Shown: positions 1-5,539, counted from the stretch's first letter. The stretch is 5,865 nt of DNA from Acidimicrobiaceae bacterium (GCA_003476595.1 DMTU01000198.1:10629-16493); one strand, 5' to 3'. Made by a program: numbers and translations. The notes: a model not told the origin generated them from the letters alone.

Positions 1-27
1 CCGCCGGCCGCCGACGCCGGGCCGCGC

Positions 28-753
28 GTGCGCGCCCGCCACTACCTCTGGTGGGTGCAGGTCATGCTGGCCACCGCGCTGCTGTGCGGGCTGCTGGTGA
101 TGGGCCTGGGCGGACGGCTGGCCATGCGCCTGCTCGGCGCCACGGCCGGCGACGCGGCGCAGGGCCGCATCACCGAGGCCGACGAGGTCGTGGGCGAGAT
201 CACGGTGGGTGGCACCATCGGGTTCATCGTCTTCATCGGCCTGCTCAGCGGGCTGGTGATGACGCTGCTGTGGTTCGCCGTGCGCCGCTTCCTCCCCGCG
301 CGCTGGATCGGCGGCCTGGTCTTCGGCGCCGCGCTGCTCGTCGTCTTCGGCACCCGCATGGAGCCGCTGCGGCCGGGCAACGAGGACTTCGACCTGGTCG
401 GGCCCTGGTGGCTCGCCATCACCGCCTTCACCGCCCTGGCGCTCGGGTTCGGGATCTCCCTCGCCGCCGTCTCCGCGCGGGTCAGCCGCTGGCTCCCCCT
501 GATCGGCCGAGGCCGACGCTCCCTCGCCTACGTATCGCTGCTGGTGCTCGTCCTCCTCTTCCCGTTCGGGCTCGCCGCCCTGATCGGTGGCCTCGCCTAC
601 GTCTTCGCTGGTCGAGCCGTCGAGCGTGGCCGGGCGTGGCTGACCGGTCCGGCCGGGCTGCGAGCGGTTCGCCTCGCCATCGGGGCCATCGTGCTCGTCG
701 CCGCACCCGGGTTCGTGATCGCCATCGGAGACCTCGTCGGCCGAGGGCCCTGA
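28..753 (+). CDS. Uncharacterised multi-pass membrane protein (5' end possibly outside window)
   Basis: About 241 residues with roughly six hydrophobic segments, near residues 10-32, 60-84, 92-110, 127-150, 164-196 and 214-238, so an integral membrane protein. Between the first two segments lies a polar stretch (GRITEADEVVGEITVGGT) that looks like the conserved part of the family. A second conserved-looking patch, PGNEDFDLVGPWW, precedes segment four. I recall similar unnamed actinobacterial membrane proteins but cannot assign a function or a named domain. The frame is open to base 1, so the true start may lie upstream. GTG at 28 is the first start inside the window, ATG at 64 is an alternative, and neither has a clear Shine-Dalgarno. 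The gene converges on the MazG-like gene with only 6 bp between the two stop codons. Coding status is well supported by the hydrophobic periodicity; function is unknown. Confidence 0.82.
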   Translation: MRARHYLWWVQVMLATALLCGLLVMGLGGRLAMRLLGATAGDAAQGRITEADEVVGEITVGGTIGFIVFIGLLSGLVMTLLWFAVRRFLPARWIGGLVFGAALLVVFGTRMEPLRPGNEDFDLVGPWWLAITAFTALALGFGISLAAVSARVSRWLPLIGRGRRSLAYVSLLVLVLLFPFGLAALIGGLAYVFAGRAVERGRAWLTGPAGLRAVRLAIGAIVLVAAPGFVIAIGDLVGRGP

Positions 754-759
754 CCCGGG

Positions 760-1038
760 TCAGCAGTCGCAGGGCATCGAGGCGCAGACCGGGCAGCCGG
801 CTGCGTAGCGCTGGGCGGCCTCGTCCAGGCTGAGCCCGAGCTGTTGGGCCAGCGACGCGACCCACGCGATGACGTCGCCCAGCTCGTGGAGCTGCTGCTC
901 GGGTGTGCCCTTGCGCGCGGCCTGGGCCAGCTCGCCCACCTCCTCGCACAGCCACGCCACCGTCGGCGCGGTTCCCCGATCGGCGTCTCGCTCGCCGTAG
1001 GTGGCGGCGATGGTGGCCTGGAACGCTGCGATGTCCAC
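760..1038 (-). CDS. MazG-like nucleotide pyrophosphohydrolase, short form with Cys tail
   Basis: A 92-residue protein of the all-alpha MazG/dUTPase-like NTP pyrophosphatase superfamily. Such enzymes hydrolyse nucleoside triphosphates (often non-canonical ones) to the monophosphate and pyrophosphate in the cytoplasm. The Mg-binding signature is visible: E32-E33-x-x-E36 in WLCEEVGELAQA, followed by E52-x-x-D55 in HELGDVIAW. A single short domain fits the house-cleaning MazG-like group rather than the two-domain E. coli MazG. The C-terminus ends in CPVCASMPCDC (C82, C85, C90, C92), a possible zinc-binding tail. GTG at 1038 was chosen because it gives the family-like N-terminus VDIAAFQATI and avoids overlap with the divergent lipoprotein gene. 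GTG at 1068 is the alternative, while an ATG at 1137 would overlap that gene. No Shine-Dalgarno is seen; a TACGCT hexamer 8 bp upstream suggests a leaderless start. The exact substrate is unknown. Confidence 0.88.
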   Translation of the reverse strand: MDIAAFQATIAATYGERDADRGTAPTVAWLCEEVGELAQAARKGTPEQQLHELGDVIAWVASLAQQLGLSLDEAAQRYAAGCPVCASMPCDC

Positions 1039-1046
1039 GGCCTCGG

Positions 1047-1052
1047 AGCGTA
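1047..1052 (-). promoter_or_regulatory. Candidate -10 element for a leaderless MazG-like transcript
   Basis: The minus strand reads TACGCT, a match to the actinobacterial -10 pattern TANNNT, and its last base is 8 nt before the GTG at 1038. No Shine-Dalgarno lies between them, so the transcript could begin at or next to the start codon. No recognisable -35 is present, and a hexamer with three fixed bases occurs often by chance. Confidence 0.3.
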
Positions 1053-1079
1053 CCGGCGGACCATCCACCCATCGCCGAG

Positions 1080-1883
1080 ATGCCAGGTCCACACTGGCTC
1101 CAGATGCGGTTCCGGCTCGGGGGATGTGCCGTCGCACTGGTGCTGGTGCTCAGCGCCTGCGGCGTGGACAGCGCCTCCGACCGCGCGGCGCACGACCTTG
1201 CCGGGTCCGCGGATCTGCCGCCGGCCGAGCTGGTGAGCGCACGAGACACGCTGCCACCCGCACCACCCTCGGCGACGGCGCTCACCGTGCTGCTCACCCA
1301 CGCCGGCGACGCCGCCGACCCGGGTCTCGACGCCGCCGCCGCCGCCCTCGCCCAGCGCCCGGACATCCGGGTGGCCGTCGTCGCGGCGGGCACCCCGTCG
1401 GACGGTGCCGTGACGATGAGCGGCTTCCCGGTGGCGGTGCTGGACACGTCCGACGGCGATCTCGTGGCCGCGGCCGTCGTGGCCACCGGCATCGCGCCGG
1501 ACCTCGTCGTCGTCGGCATCGACCGGACCTCCGAGCTCGGCGGGGCCGAGCCGATCGCCGCTGCAGCCGCGGCCGCCGGGGTCCCGGCGCTGGTCGTGCG
1601 GGTGGAGGGCGGCGCCCAGGCCGACCACGCCGCCGCGGCGATGCAGCTGCTCGAGGTGCTCGATCTGGAGCTGGACGCGCTCCTCGACGAACCGGCCGCG
1701 GTCCACCGGCTCACCGTGCCGAGCTGCCGGTCGGGGTCGCTGCGGGGGCGCCTCGTGGTCCGGGCAGCGTCGGAGTCGGCGCCGCTGCCGGCCTCGGAGT
1801 GCACGAGCGCCGACCGATCCGTCCCCGTGGACGAGCCGGCGGCGGTGGGCGCGGGCTACGCCGCCCTGAGCCGGCTGCCCTGA
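1080..1883 (+). CDS. Lipoprotein with a degenerate SurE-like phosphatase domain
   Basis: The protein has 267 residues from ATG 1080, or 259 from ATG 1104. The second start gives a compact lipoprotein signal, MRFRLGGCAVALVLVLSAC, with lipobox LSAC and lipidated C19, so it may be the real one; neither has a good Shine-Dalgarno. Numbering from 1104, residues 60-167 follow the landmarks of SurE (5'/3'-nucleotidase): LTVLLTHAGD in place of (I/L)LxTNDDG, then DPGLDAAAAAL, VAVVAAGTPSDGAVT, PDLVVVGIDRTSELG in place of PDLVVSGINxGxNxG, and AAGVPALVV. Near the C-terminus, HRLTVPSC resembles the SurE LNVNVP strand and AVGAGYAALSRLP its AVxxGYVSITPL end. The two acidic metal ligands of the DD motif and the Asn of GIN are replaced (H66-A67-G68-D69; D140), so nucleotidase activity is doubtful. 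C208 and C233 could form a disulphide. It is probably an extracytoplasmic anchored protein with a binding or structural role; that role is inference. Confidence 0.85.
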   Translation: MPGPHWLQMRFRLGGCAVALVLVLSACGVDSASDRAAHDLAGSADLPPAELVSARDTLPPAPPSATALTVLLTHAGDAADPGLDAAAAALAQRPDIRVAVVAAGTPSDGAVTMSGFPVAVLDTSDGDLVAAAVVATGIAPDLVVVGIDRTSELGGAEPIAAAAAAAGVPALVVRVEGGAQADHAAAAMQLLEVLDLELDALLDEPAAVHRLTVPSCRSGSLRGRLVVRAASESAPLPASECTSADRSVPVDEPAAVGAGYAALSRLP

Positions 1884-1895
1884 CGCTGCCGCCGC

Positions 1896-2330
1896 TCAGG
1901 ACCCCTCGGCCGCGTCCCGCAGTCGACGCCAGCGCTCGAGCACCTCGTCGACCGGGAGGGGGCCGAGCGTCGTCGGCGGTCCCGAGACCGTGGTGCGGTT
2001 CACCGTCCGGATCCGGTCGTTGAGGTGCTCGACCAACGAGCGCACCTCGGCCTCGGTCGCCAGCGCGCCCAGTGAGCCGAGCGCAGCGTCCACGTCGATG
2101 CGGATCTGGATCGCCGGCGGCGGGGGCGGCGCGGCGCGCTCGCGGCGGAGCTTGTCCCGGATCCAGGCCATCTCGTCCCGGCGCGCATCGAGGTCGCGGA
2201 TCGGCCGACCGGCGCCGGGGAGGCCGTCGAAGTCGCCGCGCTCGATCGCGTCGGCGATCTGACGCTCGATCCAGCGCTCCCAGGAGACCCCGGGGGGCTT
2301 ACGTGCCGACGTCGCTCCGTCCTCCACCAC
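1896..2330 (-). CDS. DUF1992 (DnaJ-C28-type) domain protein
   Basis: A 144-residue soluble protein. Residues about 16-60 carry the DUF1992 signature: WERWIERQIADAIERGDFDGLPGAGRP, with the hallmark GxFDxLPGxGxP, followed by the helical stretch DEMAWIRDKLRRER. The domain is also found in eukaryotic DNAJC28; its biochemical function in bacteria is not established. A proline run (PPPPP) then leads to a helical C-terminal half (about 75-144) with ALATEAEVRSLVEHLNDRIR and a terminal VLERWRRLRDA helix. This layout is what I recall for actinobacterial members. GTG at 2330 (or the adjacent GTG at 2327) is chosen because the conserved region begins a few residues later. The frame continues upstream to 2696, but only opposite the hydrolase gene. 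There is no Shine-Dalgarno; TATCGT 7 bp upstream suggests a leaderless mRNA. It converges on the SurE-like lipoprotein gene with 12 bp between stops. Confidence 0.87.
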   Translation of the reverse strand: MVEDGATSARKPPGVSWERWIERQIADAIERGDFDGLPGAGRPIRDLDARRDEMAWIRDKLRRERAAPPPPPAIQIRIDVDAALGSLGALATEAEVRSLVEHLNDRIRTVNRTTVSGPPTTLGPLPVDEVLERWRRLRDAAEGS

Positions 2331-2388
2331 CCCGGCGACGATAGGAGAATCATTTGACAGTTTGGCTCGCAGATGTTCGGCTGTCCGG
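2331..2388. promoter_or_regulatory. Divergent promoter region between the DUF1992 and MBL-fold genes
   Basis: This 58-bp gap holds one of the least GC-rich patches in the window. On the minus strand, TATCGT (2343-2338) fits the TANNNT -10 pattern and ends 7 nt before the GTG at 2330, the geometry of a leaderless transcript. On the plus strand, a consensus -35 hexamer TTGACA lies at 2354-2359. At 17-bp spacing the hexamer is TCGGCT (2377-2382), a poor -10, ending 6 nt before the ATG at 2389. Neither gene has a clear Shine-Dalgarno. The minus-strand promoter is the better supported; the plus-strand -10 is weak. Confidence 0.45.
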
Positions 2389-3219
2389 ATGCCGCTCTCC
2401 GTGACGCTGCTCGGGACGGGCAGCCCGCTCCCCGATCCGAACCGGGCCGGCCCGTCGACCCTCGTGCAGGCCGGCGACACCAACCTGCTGGTCGACGCCG
2501 GGCGGGGATGCGTCATGCGCCTCGCCGGCGCCGGGCTCTTCCCGAGCATGGTCACCGGCGTGCTCCTGACACACCTGCACAGCGACCACATCTGCGCCCT
2601 GAACGACGTGATCACGTCCCACTGGGTGACCAGCCAGGCACCGACACCGCTGCCGATCCACGGACCTCCGGGCACCGCGGCGGTGGTCGCCGGCATCGAG
2701 CAGATGCTGCAGCCCGACGTCGGCTACCGGATCGACCACCACGACGACCTCACCACCGGGCCCCAGCTCGAGGTGGTGGAGCACGAGCCGGGCGAGCGCT
2801 TCACGATCGGCGCGTGCACGGTGACGACCCACGCCACCGATCACCGGCCCGTGGAGCCGACGCTCGGCTACCGGATCGACCACGACGGCGCCGTCGCCGC
2901 CATCGCCGGGGACACCATCCCCTGCGAGGGCCTCGACCAGCTGTGCGCCGGCGCCGACCTGTACGTCCAGACGGTGATCCGGGAGGACCTCGTCGCCCTC
3001 GTGCCCAACGCGCGGCTCCAGGACATCCTCGACTACCACTCGACCGTGGCCCAGGCCGCCCAGACCGCCGCACGGGCGGGGGTCGCCACGCTCGTCCTCA
3101 CCCACTACGTGCCGCCGATGCAACCGGGACAGGAGGATGCGTGGCGGGCCATCGCCGCCGAGCACTTCGACGGGACGATCGTCCTCGGCAACGACCTGAC
3201 CCGGGCCGACGCTTCTTGA
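2389..3219 (+). CDS. RNase Z-like metallo-beta-lactamase-fold hydrolase (Rv2407-like)
   Basis: A 276-residue cytoplasmic metallo-hydrolase of the RNase Z/ElaC group in the metallo-beta-lactamase superfamily. Metal ligands are visible: H62-x-H64-x-D66-H67 (LTHLHSDH), H148 or H152 (THATDHRPV), D175 (AGDTIPC) and H239 (LTHYVPP). The motif YHSTVAQAAQTAARAG (H217) is the RNase Z-type HSTxxQAA signature. The N-terminus MPLSVTLLGTGSPLPDP matches the first strand of the family, so ATG 2389 is preferred over an in-frame TTG at 2362. From memory it resembles M. tuberculosis Rv2407, annotated as RNase Z. Such enzymes may process tRNA 3' ends, but close paralogues act on phosphodiesters or sulfate esters, so the substrate is not certain. 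An exact 20-bp direct repeat inside the gene encodes GYRIDH twice, at residues 112 and 160. The stop codon lies inside the operator-like palindrome ahead of the MFS gene. Confidence 0.9.
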   Translation: MPLSVTLLGTGSPLPDPNRAGPSTLVQAGDTNLLVDAGRGCVMRLAGAGLFPSMVTGVLLTHLHSDHICALNDVITSHWVTSQAPTPLPIHGPPGTAAVVAGIEQMLQPDVGYRIDHHDDLTTGPQLEVVEHEPGERFTIGACTVTTHATDHRPVEPTLGYRIDHDGAVAAIAGDTIPCEGLDQLCAGADLYVQTVIREDLVALVPNARLQDILDYHSTVAQAAQTAARAGVATLVLTHYVPPMQPGQEDAWRAIAAEHFDGTIVLGNDLTRADAS

Positions 3220-3231
3220 CCGCGCGGTCAA
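3216..3231. promoter_or_regulatory. Perfect 16-bp palindrome, probable TetR-family operator
   Basis: TTGACCGCGCGGTCAA is identical to its reverse complement. The half-site TTGACCG facing CGGTCAA is the form commonly seen for TetR-family repressor operators in actinobacteria. It ends 15 bp before the MFS start codon and abuts TAAGGT (3232-3237), a TANNNT-type -10 candidate, so a bound dimer would cover the -35/-10 spacer. It also contains the TGA stop (3217-3219) of the upstream hydrolase. No TetR gene is in the window, so the regulator is inferred to act from elsewhere. GC-rich palindromes without a loop are poor terminators and no U-run follows, so a terminator is less likely. Confidence 0.62.
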
Positions 3232-3232
3232 T

Positions 3233-3239
3233 AAGGTGG
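3233..3239 (+). promoter_or_regulatory. Shine-Dalgarno of the MFS gene
   Basis: AAGGTGG differs from AAGGAGG at one base and ends 7 nt before the ATG at 3247. It is the clearest ribosome binding site in the window and fixes the MFS start. It overlaps the TAAGGT hexamer, so if that is the -10 of a leaderless promoter this site would not be in the short transcript; readthrough from the hydrolase gene or an upstream start would include it. Confidence 0.6.
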
Positions 3240-3246
3240 TCCGGCG

Positions 3247-4578
3247 ATGCGTCGAGACCCCCCGGACACCGCCCCCGACTCGGCGAACGAGGTCCCTGAG
3301 CGCGTCGTCGTCCCGCAGTCCCCGGTCGCTCCGGGCACCGAGGCGGTCGAGCGGATCTCGACGTTCCACTCCCTGCGCTACCCCGAGTACCGCCTGCTGT
3401 TCATCTCCGGGCTCTTCATCTTCCTCGGCGTGCAGGCCCAGCAGATCGTGCGCGGCTGGCTCGCCGCCGAGCTCACCGGATCCAACCGGGGCCTGGGCGG
3501 GGTGTTCTTCGGCTTCGCCATCCCGATGCTGCTGCTCACCCCGTTCGGCGGGGTCGCGGCCGACCGCTTCCCCAAGCGCACCGTCCTGCTCGTCTCCACC
3601 GCCCTGCTGGTCATCAGCGCGCTGTGGGTCGGGCTGGCCGACGCGTTCGGCGTCCTCGAGTACTGGATGCTCGTCGGCGCCTCCGCCGTCCAGGCGTCGG
3701 GGTTCGCCATCTTCGGCCCGGCCCGGATCAGCTTCACCAGCGAGCTGGTCGACCGCCGGGCGCTGCCGAACGCCGTGATCCTCAGCCAGATCAGCATGAA
3801 CAGCACCCGGATCATCGGGCCGGCGGCGGGCGGCGCGCTCATCGGCGTCGCCTGGCTCGGCACCGCCGGCACCTACCTCATCACGGCGGCGCTGATGATC
3901 ATCGCGCTCATCATCATCTTCCCGCTGCCGAAGCAGGCCAAGGTCGACCGGAGCGACCGGCCGAGCCCCATCTCGGAGCTGCGCGCCGGGCTGCGCTACG
4001 TGCGGGGCAACCGGCCGGTGCTCCTGCTCATCATCGCCTCCTACGCGGTCGTCATGTTCGCGTTCCCCTACATCGCCTTCCTGCCCCTGGTGGCGACCGA
4101 GGTCTTCGACGTCGGCTCGGCCGGCTACGGGATCATGAACGCCGCCAGCGGCGCAGCGGCCGTGATCGTCTCGCTGCGCATCGCCCGGATCTCCGGCGCC
4201 GACAGCTGGCGCATCCAGGTCATCGCCGGCGTCGTGTTCGGCGTCGGCATCGTCGCCCTCGGGCTCGCGCCGTCGTTCCCGCTCGCCCTGCTCGCCCTCT
4301 TCGTCATCGGCGGCGGCGCCTCGGCGTTCCAGGCGATGAACAACACGTTGATCCTCACCGAGAGCGAGCCCGAGTACCACGGTCGGGTCCAGTCGCTGCT
4401 GATGCTCAGCTTCTCCGGGTTCGGCCTCGCCGCCCTGCCCCTCGGCGCGGTGGCGGACACGGTCGGCCTGCGGCCGGTGTTCGTCGGCATGGGCATCAGC
4501 GCGGTGGTCTCGATGCTGCTGTACCAGTGGGCGCGCCGGCGGGTGCCCCGCGATCAGTCCACGACGACGATCTCGTAG
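3247..4578 (+). CDS. MFS transporter, MFS_3 / EntS-like exporter family
   Basis: A 443-residue cytoplasmic-membrane secondary transporter with about 12 hydrophobic segments between residues 48 and 430. The N-terminal FHSLRYPEYRLLF and WLAAELTGS follow the MFS_3 pattern (FxSLRxxxFRxLF...WLxxxLTGS), the group containing the enterobactin exporter EntS and many drug-efflux homologues. Motif A is present in the loop after segment 2: G102-x3-D106-R107-F-P-K110-R111. A hydrophilic, Pro- and acid-rich tail of about 40 residues precedes the first membrane segment. The central loop, near KQAKVDRSDRPSPISELRAGLRYVRG, separates the two six-helix halves. Probable role is proton-coupled export of a small molecule; the substrate cannot be told from sequence. 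The gene lies 27 bp after the hydrolase gene, behind a TetR-type operator, as is common for inducible efflux pumps. Its last 25 bp overlap the convergent cupredoxin gene. Confidence 0.92.
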   Translation: MRRDPPDTAPDSANEVPERVVVPQSPVAPGTEAVERISTFHSLRYPEYRLLFISGLFIFLGVQAQQIVRGWLAAELTGSNRGLGGVFFGFAIPMLLLTPFGGVAADRFPKRTVLLVSTALLVISALWVGLADAFGVLEYWMLVGASAVQASGFAIFGPARISFTSELVDRRALPNAVILSQISMNSTRIIGPAAGGALIGVAWLGTAGTYLITAALMIIALIIIFPLPKQAKVDRSDRPSPISELRAGLRYVRGNRPVLLLIIASYAVVMFAFPYIAFLPLVATEVFDVGSAGYGIMNAASGAAAVIVSLRIARISGADSWRIQVIAGVVFGVGIVALGLAPSFPLALLALFVIGGGASAFQAMNNTLILTESEPEYHGRVQSLLMLSFSGFGLAALPLGAVADTVGLRPVFVGMGISAVVSMLLYQWARRRVPRDQSTTTIS

Positions 4579-4913
4579 CCGTCGCTCCCCGACAGGGGGC
4601 AGTAGCCCTCGTAGCGCCCGGGGACGCTGTACGTCAGCGACAGGTTCCGGCCCGCGGCCACGAAGTAGGGCCCGACCGTCTGGTCGACGTCGTCCTCGTT
4701 GCGCAGCAGCAAGGTGTCACCCACCCGCAGCTCGATCCGGGCCGGCATGACGTCGACGATCTCGCCGGCGTCGAGGCGGTCCTGCGTGCCGGCCGGGACG
4801 ACGACTTCCACGGTCTGGGCCTGGCGGTCCTCGCCGCAGCCGGCGACCGCGCCGGCGGAGGCGACGGCCAACAGCGCCCAGGCCAGCAGGCGCAGTCCCG
4901 GGCGGCACGCCAT
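4554..4913 (-). CDS. Cupredoxin-like lipoprotein lacking the His copper ligands
   Basis: A 119-residue exported lipoprotein. The signal is a hydrophobic run over residues 7-24 with lipobox VAGC (lipidated C26). The mature part is a single beta-sandwich-like domain of cupredoxin type: ARIELRVGDTLLLRNEDDVDQTVGPYF, then VPGRYEGYCPLSG and a final strand YEIVVVD. In copper-binding relatives the DxxxHTVGP His and a CxxH or CxxHxxxM motif hold the metal; here the first position is Q78 and the Cys (C105) is followed by S108 with no downstream His or Met, so a normal type 1 copper site is unlikely. ATG 4913 overlaps the PCuAC stop as TGATG; GTG 4916 is an equally possible start with a 4-bp overlap. 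As third gene of a sco-PCuAC operon it is probably involved in copper handling or oxidase assembly at the outer membrane face, but its own role is unproven. Confidence 0.85.
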   Translation of the reverse strand: MACRPGLRLLAWALLAVASAGAVAGCGEDRQAQTVEVVVPAGTQDRLDAGEIVDVMPARIELRVGDTLLLRNEDDVDQTVGPYFVAAGRNLSLTYSVPGRYEGYCPLSGSDGYEIVVVD

Positions 4914-5539
4914 CACGGGGCCATGTCCCGGACCTCGGCGGTCACCACGACGTCACCGGCCTGCTCGAACGTGAGCGTGAGCTCGATCGTGGTGCCCACC
5001 TCGAGGGGCTCGACCAGGTCCAGCATCATGATGTGCAGGCCGCCGGGCTCGAGCGACACGGTCTCGCCGGCCGGCACCGGGATGTCCTCCACCGGCTGCA
5101 TCTGCATCATCGGCGCGCCGGCCATCGAGGTGTCGGTCGTCCCCTCGCCGTCCTCGCCGCCCATGCCCTCGCCCATCCCGGCGTCCCCGTCGTCCTCGAC
5201 GGCGGTCGTCTCGTGGAGCTCGACCCTCGCTGCGACGGTGGCGTCGACGCTGGCCGAGAGCAGCACGTCGTCGGTCTCGCTCCCGTTGGTGATGTCGAGG
5301 TACGCGGCCCCGGCCGTCGCCACCGCCGGGGAGGTGCGGGCCCAGGCGTCGGTGACCTCCAGCTCGCCGGCCGGCTCCTCGGCCTCGGTCGTGTCGGTGG
5401 TGTCGGCGGCGTCGGTCACCGGGGCGGCCTCACCGGACACGGCGGCAACGTCGTCGTCGTCGCCGCAGCCGGCGAGGAGGGAGCCGGCGAGCACGAGGGC
5501 GGCGACGGCGGTCAGGCGGCGGGTGGTGGTGGGGGTCAT
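4913..5539 (-). CDS. PCuAC copper chaperone lipoprotein with Met-rich insertion
   Basis: A 208-residue exported copper chaperone that binds Cu(I) and, with Sco proteins, supplies the CuA site of cytochrome c oxidase. A signal with lipobox LAGC (C25) is followed by DDDD and a low-complexity acidic/Thr linker to about residue 58. The domain (59-208) opens with LEVTDAWARTSPAVATAGAAY, typical of PCuAC. The family copper motif H-x10-M-x21-H-x-M is present as H109, M147, H169, M171: the second spacing is exactly 21, but the first is 37 because of an inserted acidic Gly/Met loop with extra Mets at 122, 126, 139, 144 and 145. ATG 5539 is chosen because it gives a clean signal peptide, has GGAGA at 5548-5544, and overlaps the Sco stop as ATGA. 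A longer frame from 5611 lies inside the Sco gene and is not needed. Confidence 0.93.
   Translation of the reverse strand: MTPTTTRRLTAVAALVLAGSLLAGCGDDDDVAAVSGEAAPVTDAADTTDTTEAEEPAGELEVTDAWARTSPAVATAGAAYLDITNGSETDDVLLSASVDATVAARVELHETTAVEDDGDAGMGEGMGGEDGEGTTDTSMAGAPMMQMQPVEDIPVPAGETVSLEPGGLHIMMLDLVEPLEVGTTIELTLTFEQAGDVVVTAEVRDMAP

Noticed and set aside
482..1804. Long minus-strand frames (ending at 482 and 597) across the membrane-protein, MazG and lipoprotein genes
   Set aside because: They run antisense or out of frame to three better-supported genes and have low-complexity Arg/Ser/Gly composition.
2007..2016. CCGGATCCGG 10-bp palindrome
   Set aside because: It lies inside the DUF1992 coding sequence; short GC-rich palindromes are expected by chance.
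2331..2696. Upstream extension of the DUF1992 frame to an ATG at 2696
   Set aside because: The extra 122 residues lie opposite the conserved N-terminus of the hydrolase gene and show no domain; the DUF1992 homology begins just after the GTG at 2330.
3216..3231. The 16-bp palindrome as a rho-independent terminator
   Set aside because: The stem would have no loop and no U-rich tract follows; position and sequence fit an operator better.
2350..4380. 676-codon open frame on the minus strand opposite the hydrolase and MFS genes
   Set aside because: Its translation is an Arg/Gly/Asp/Glu/His-rich string without domain or membrane pattern, as expected for the antisense of GC-rich genes; both plus-strand genes have clear family motifs.
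5449..5463. Short GTC trinucleotide run
   Set aside because: It simply encodes the DDDD stretch after the PCuAC lipobox; acidic residues after a lipidated Cys are common and the run is too short to call a repeat element.
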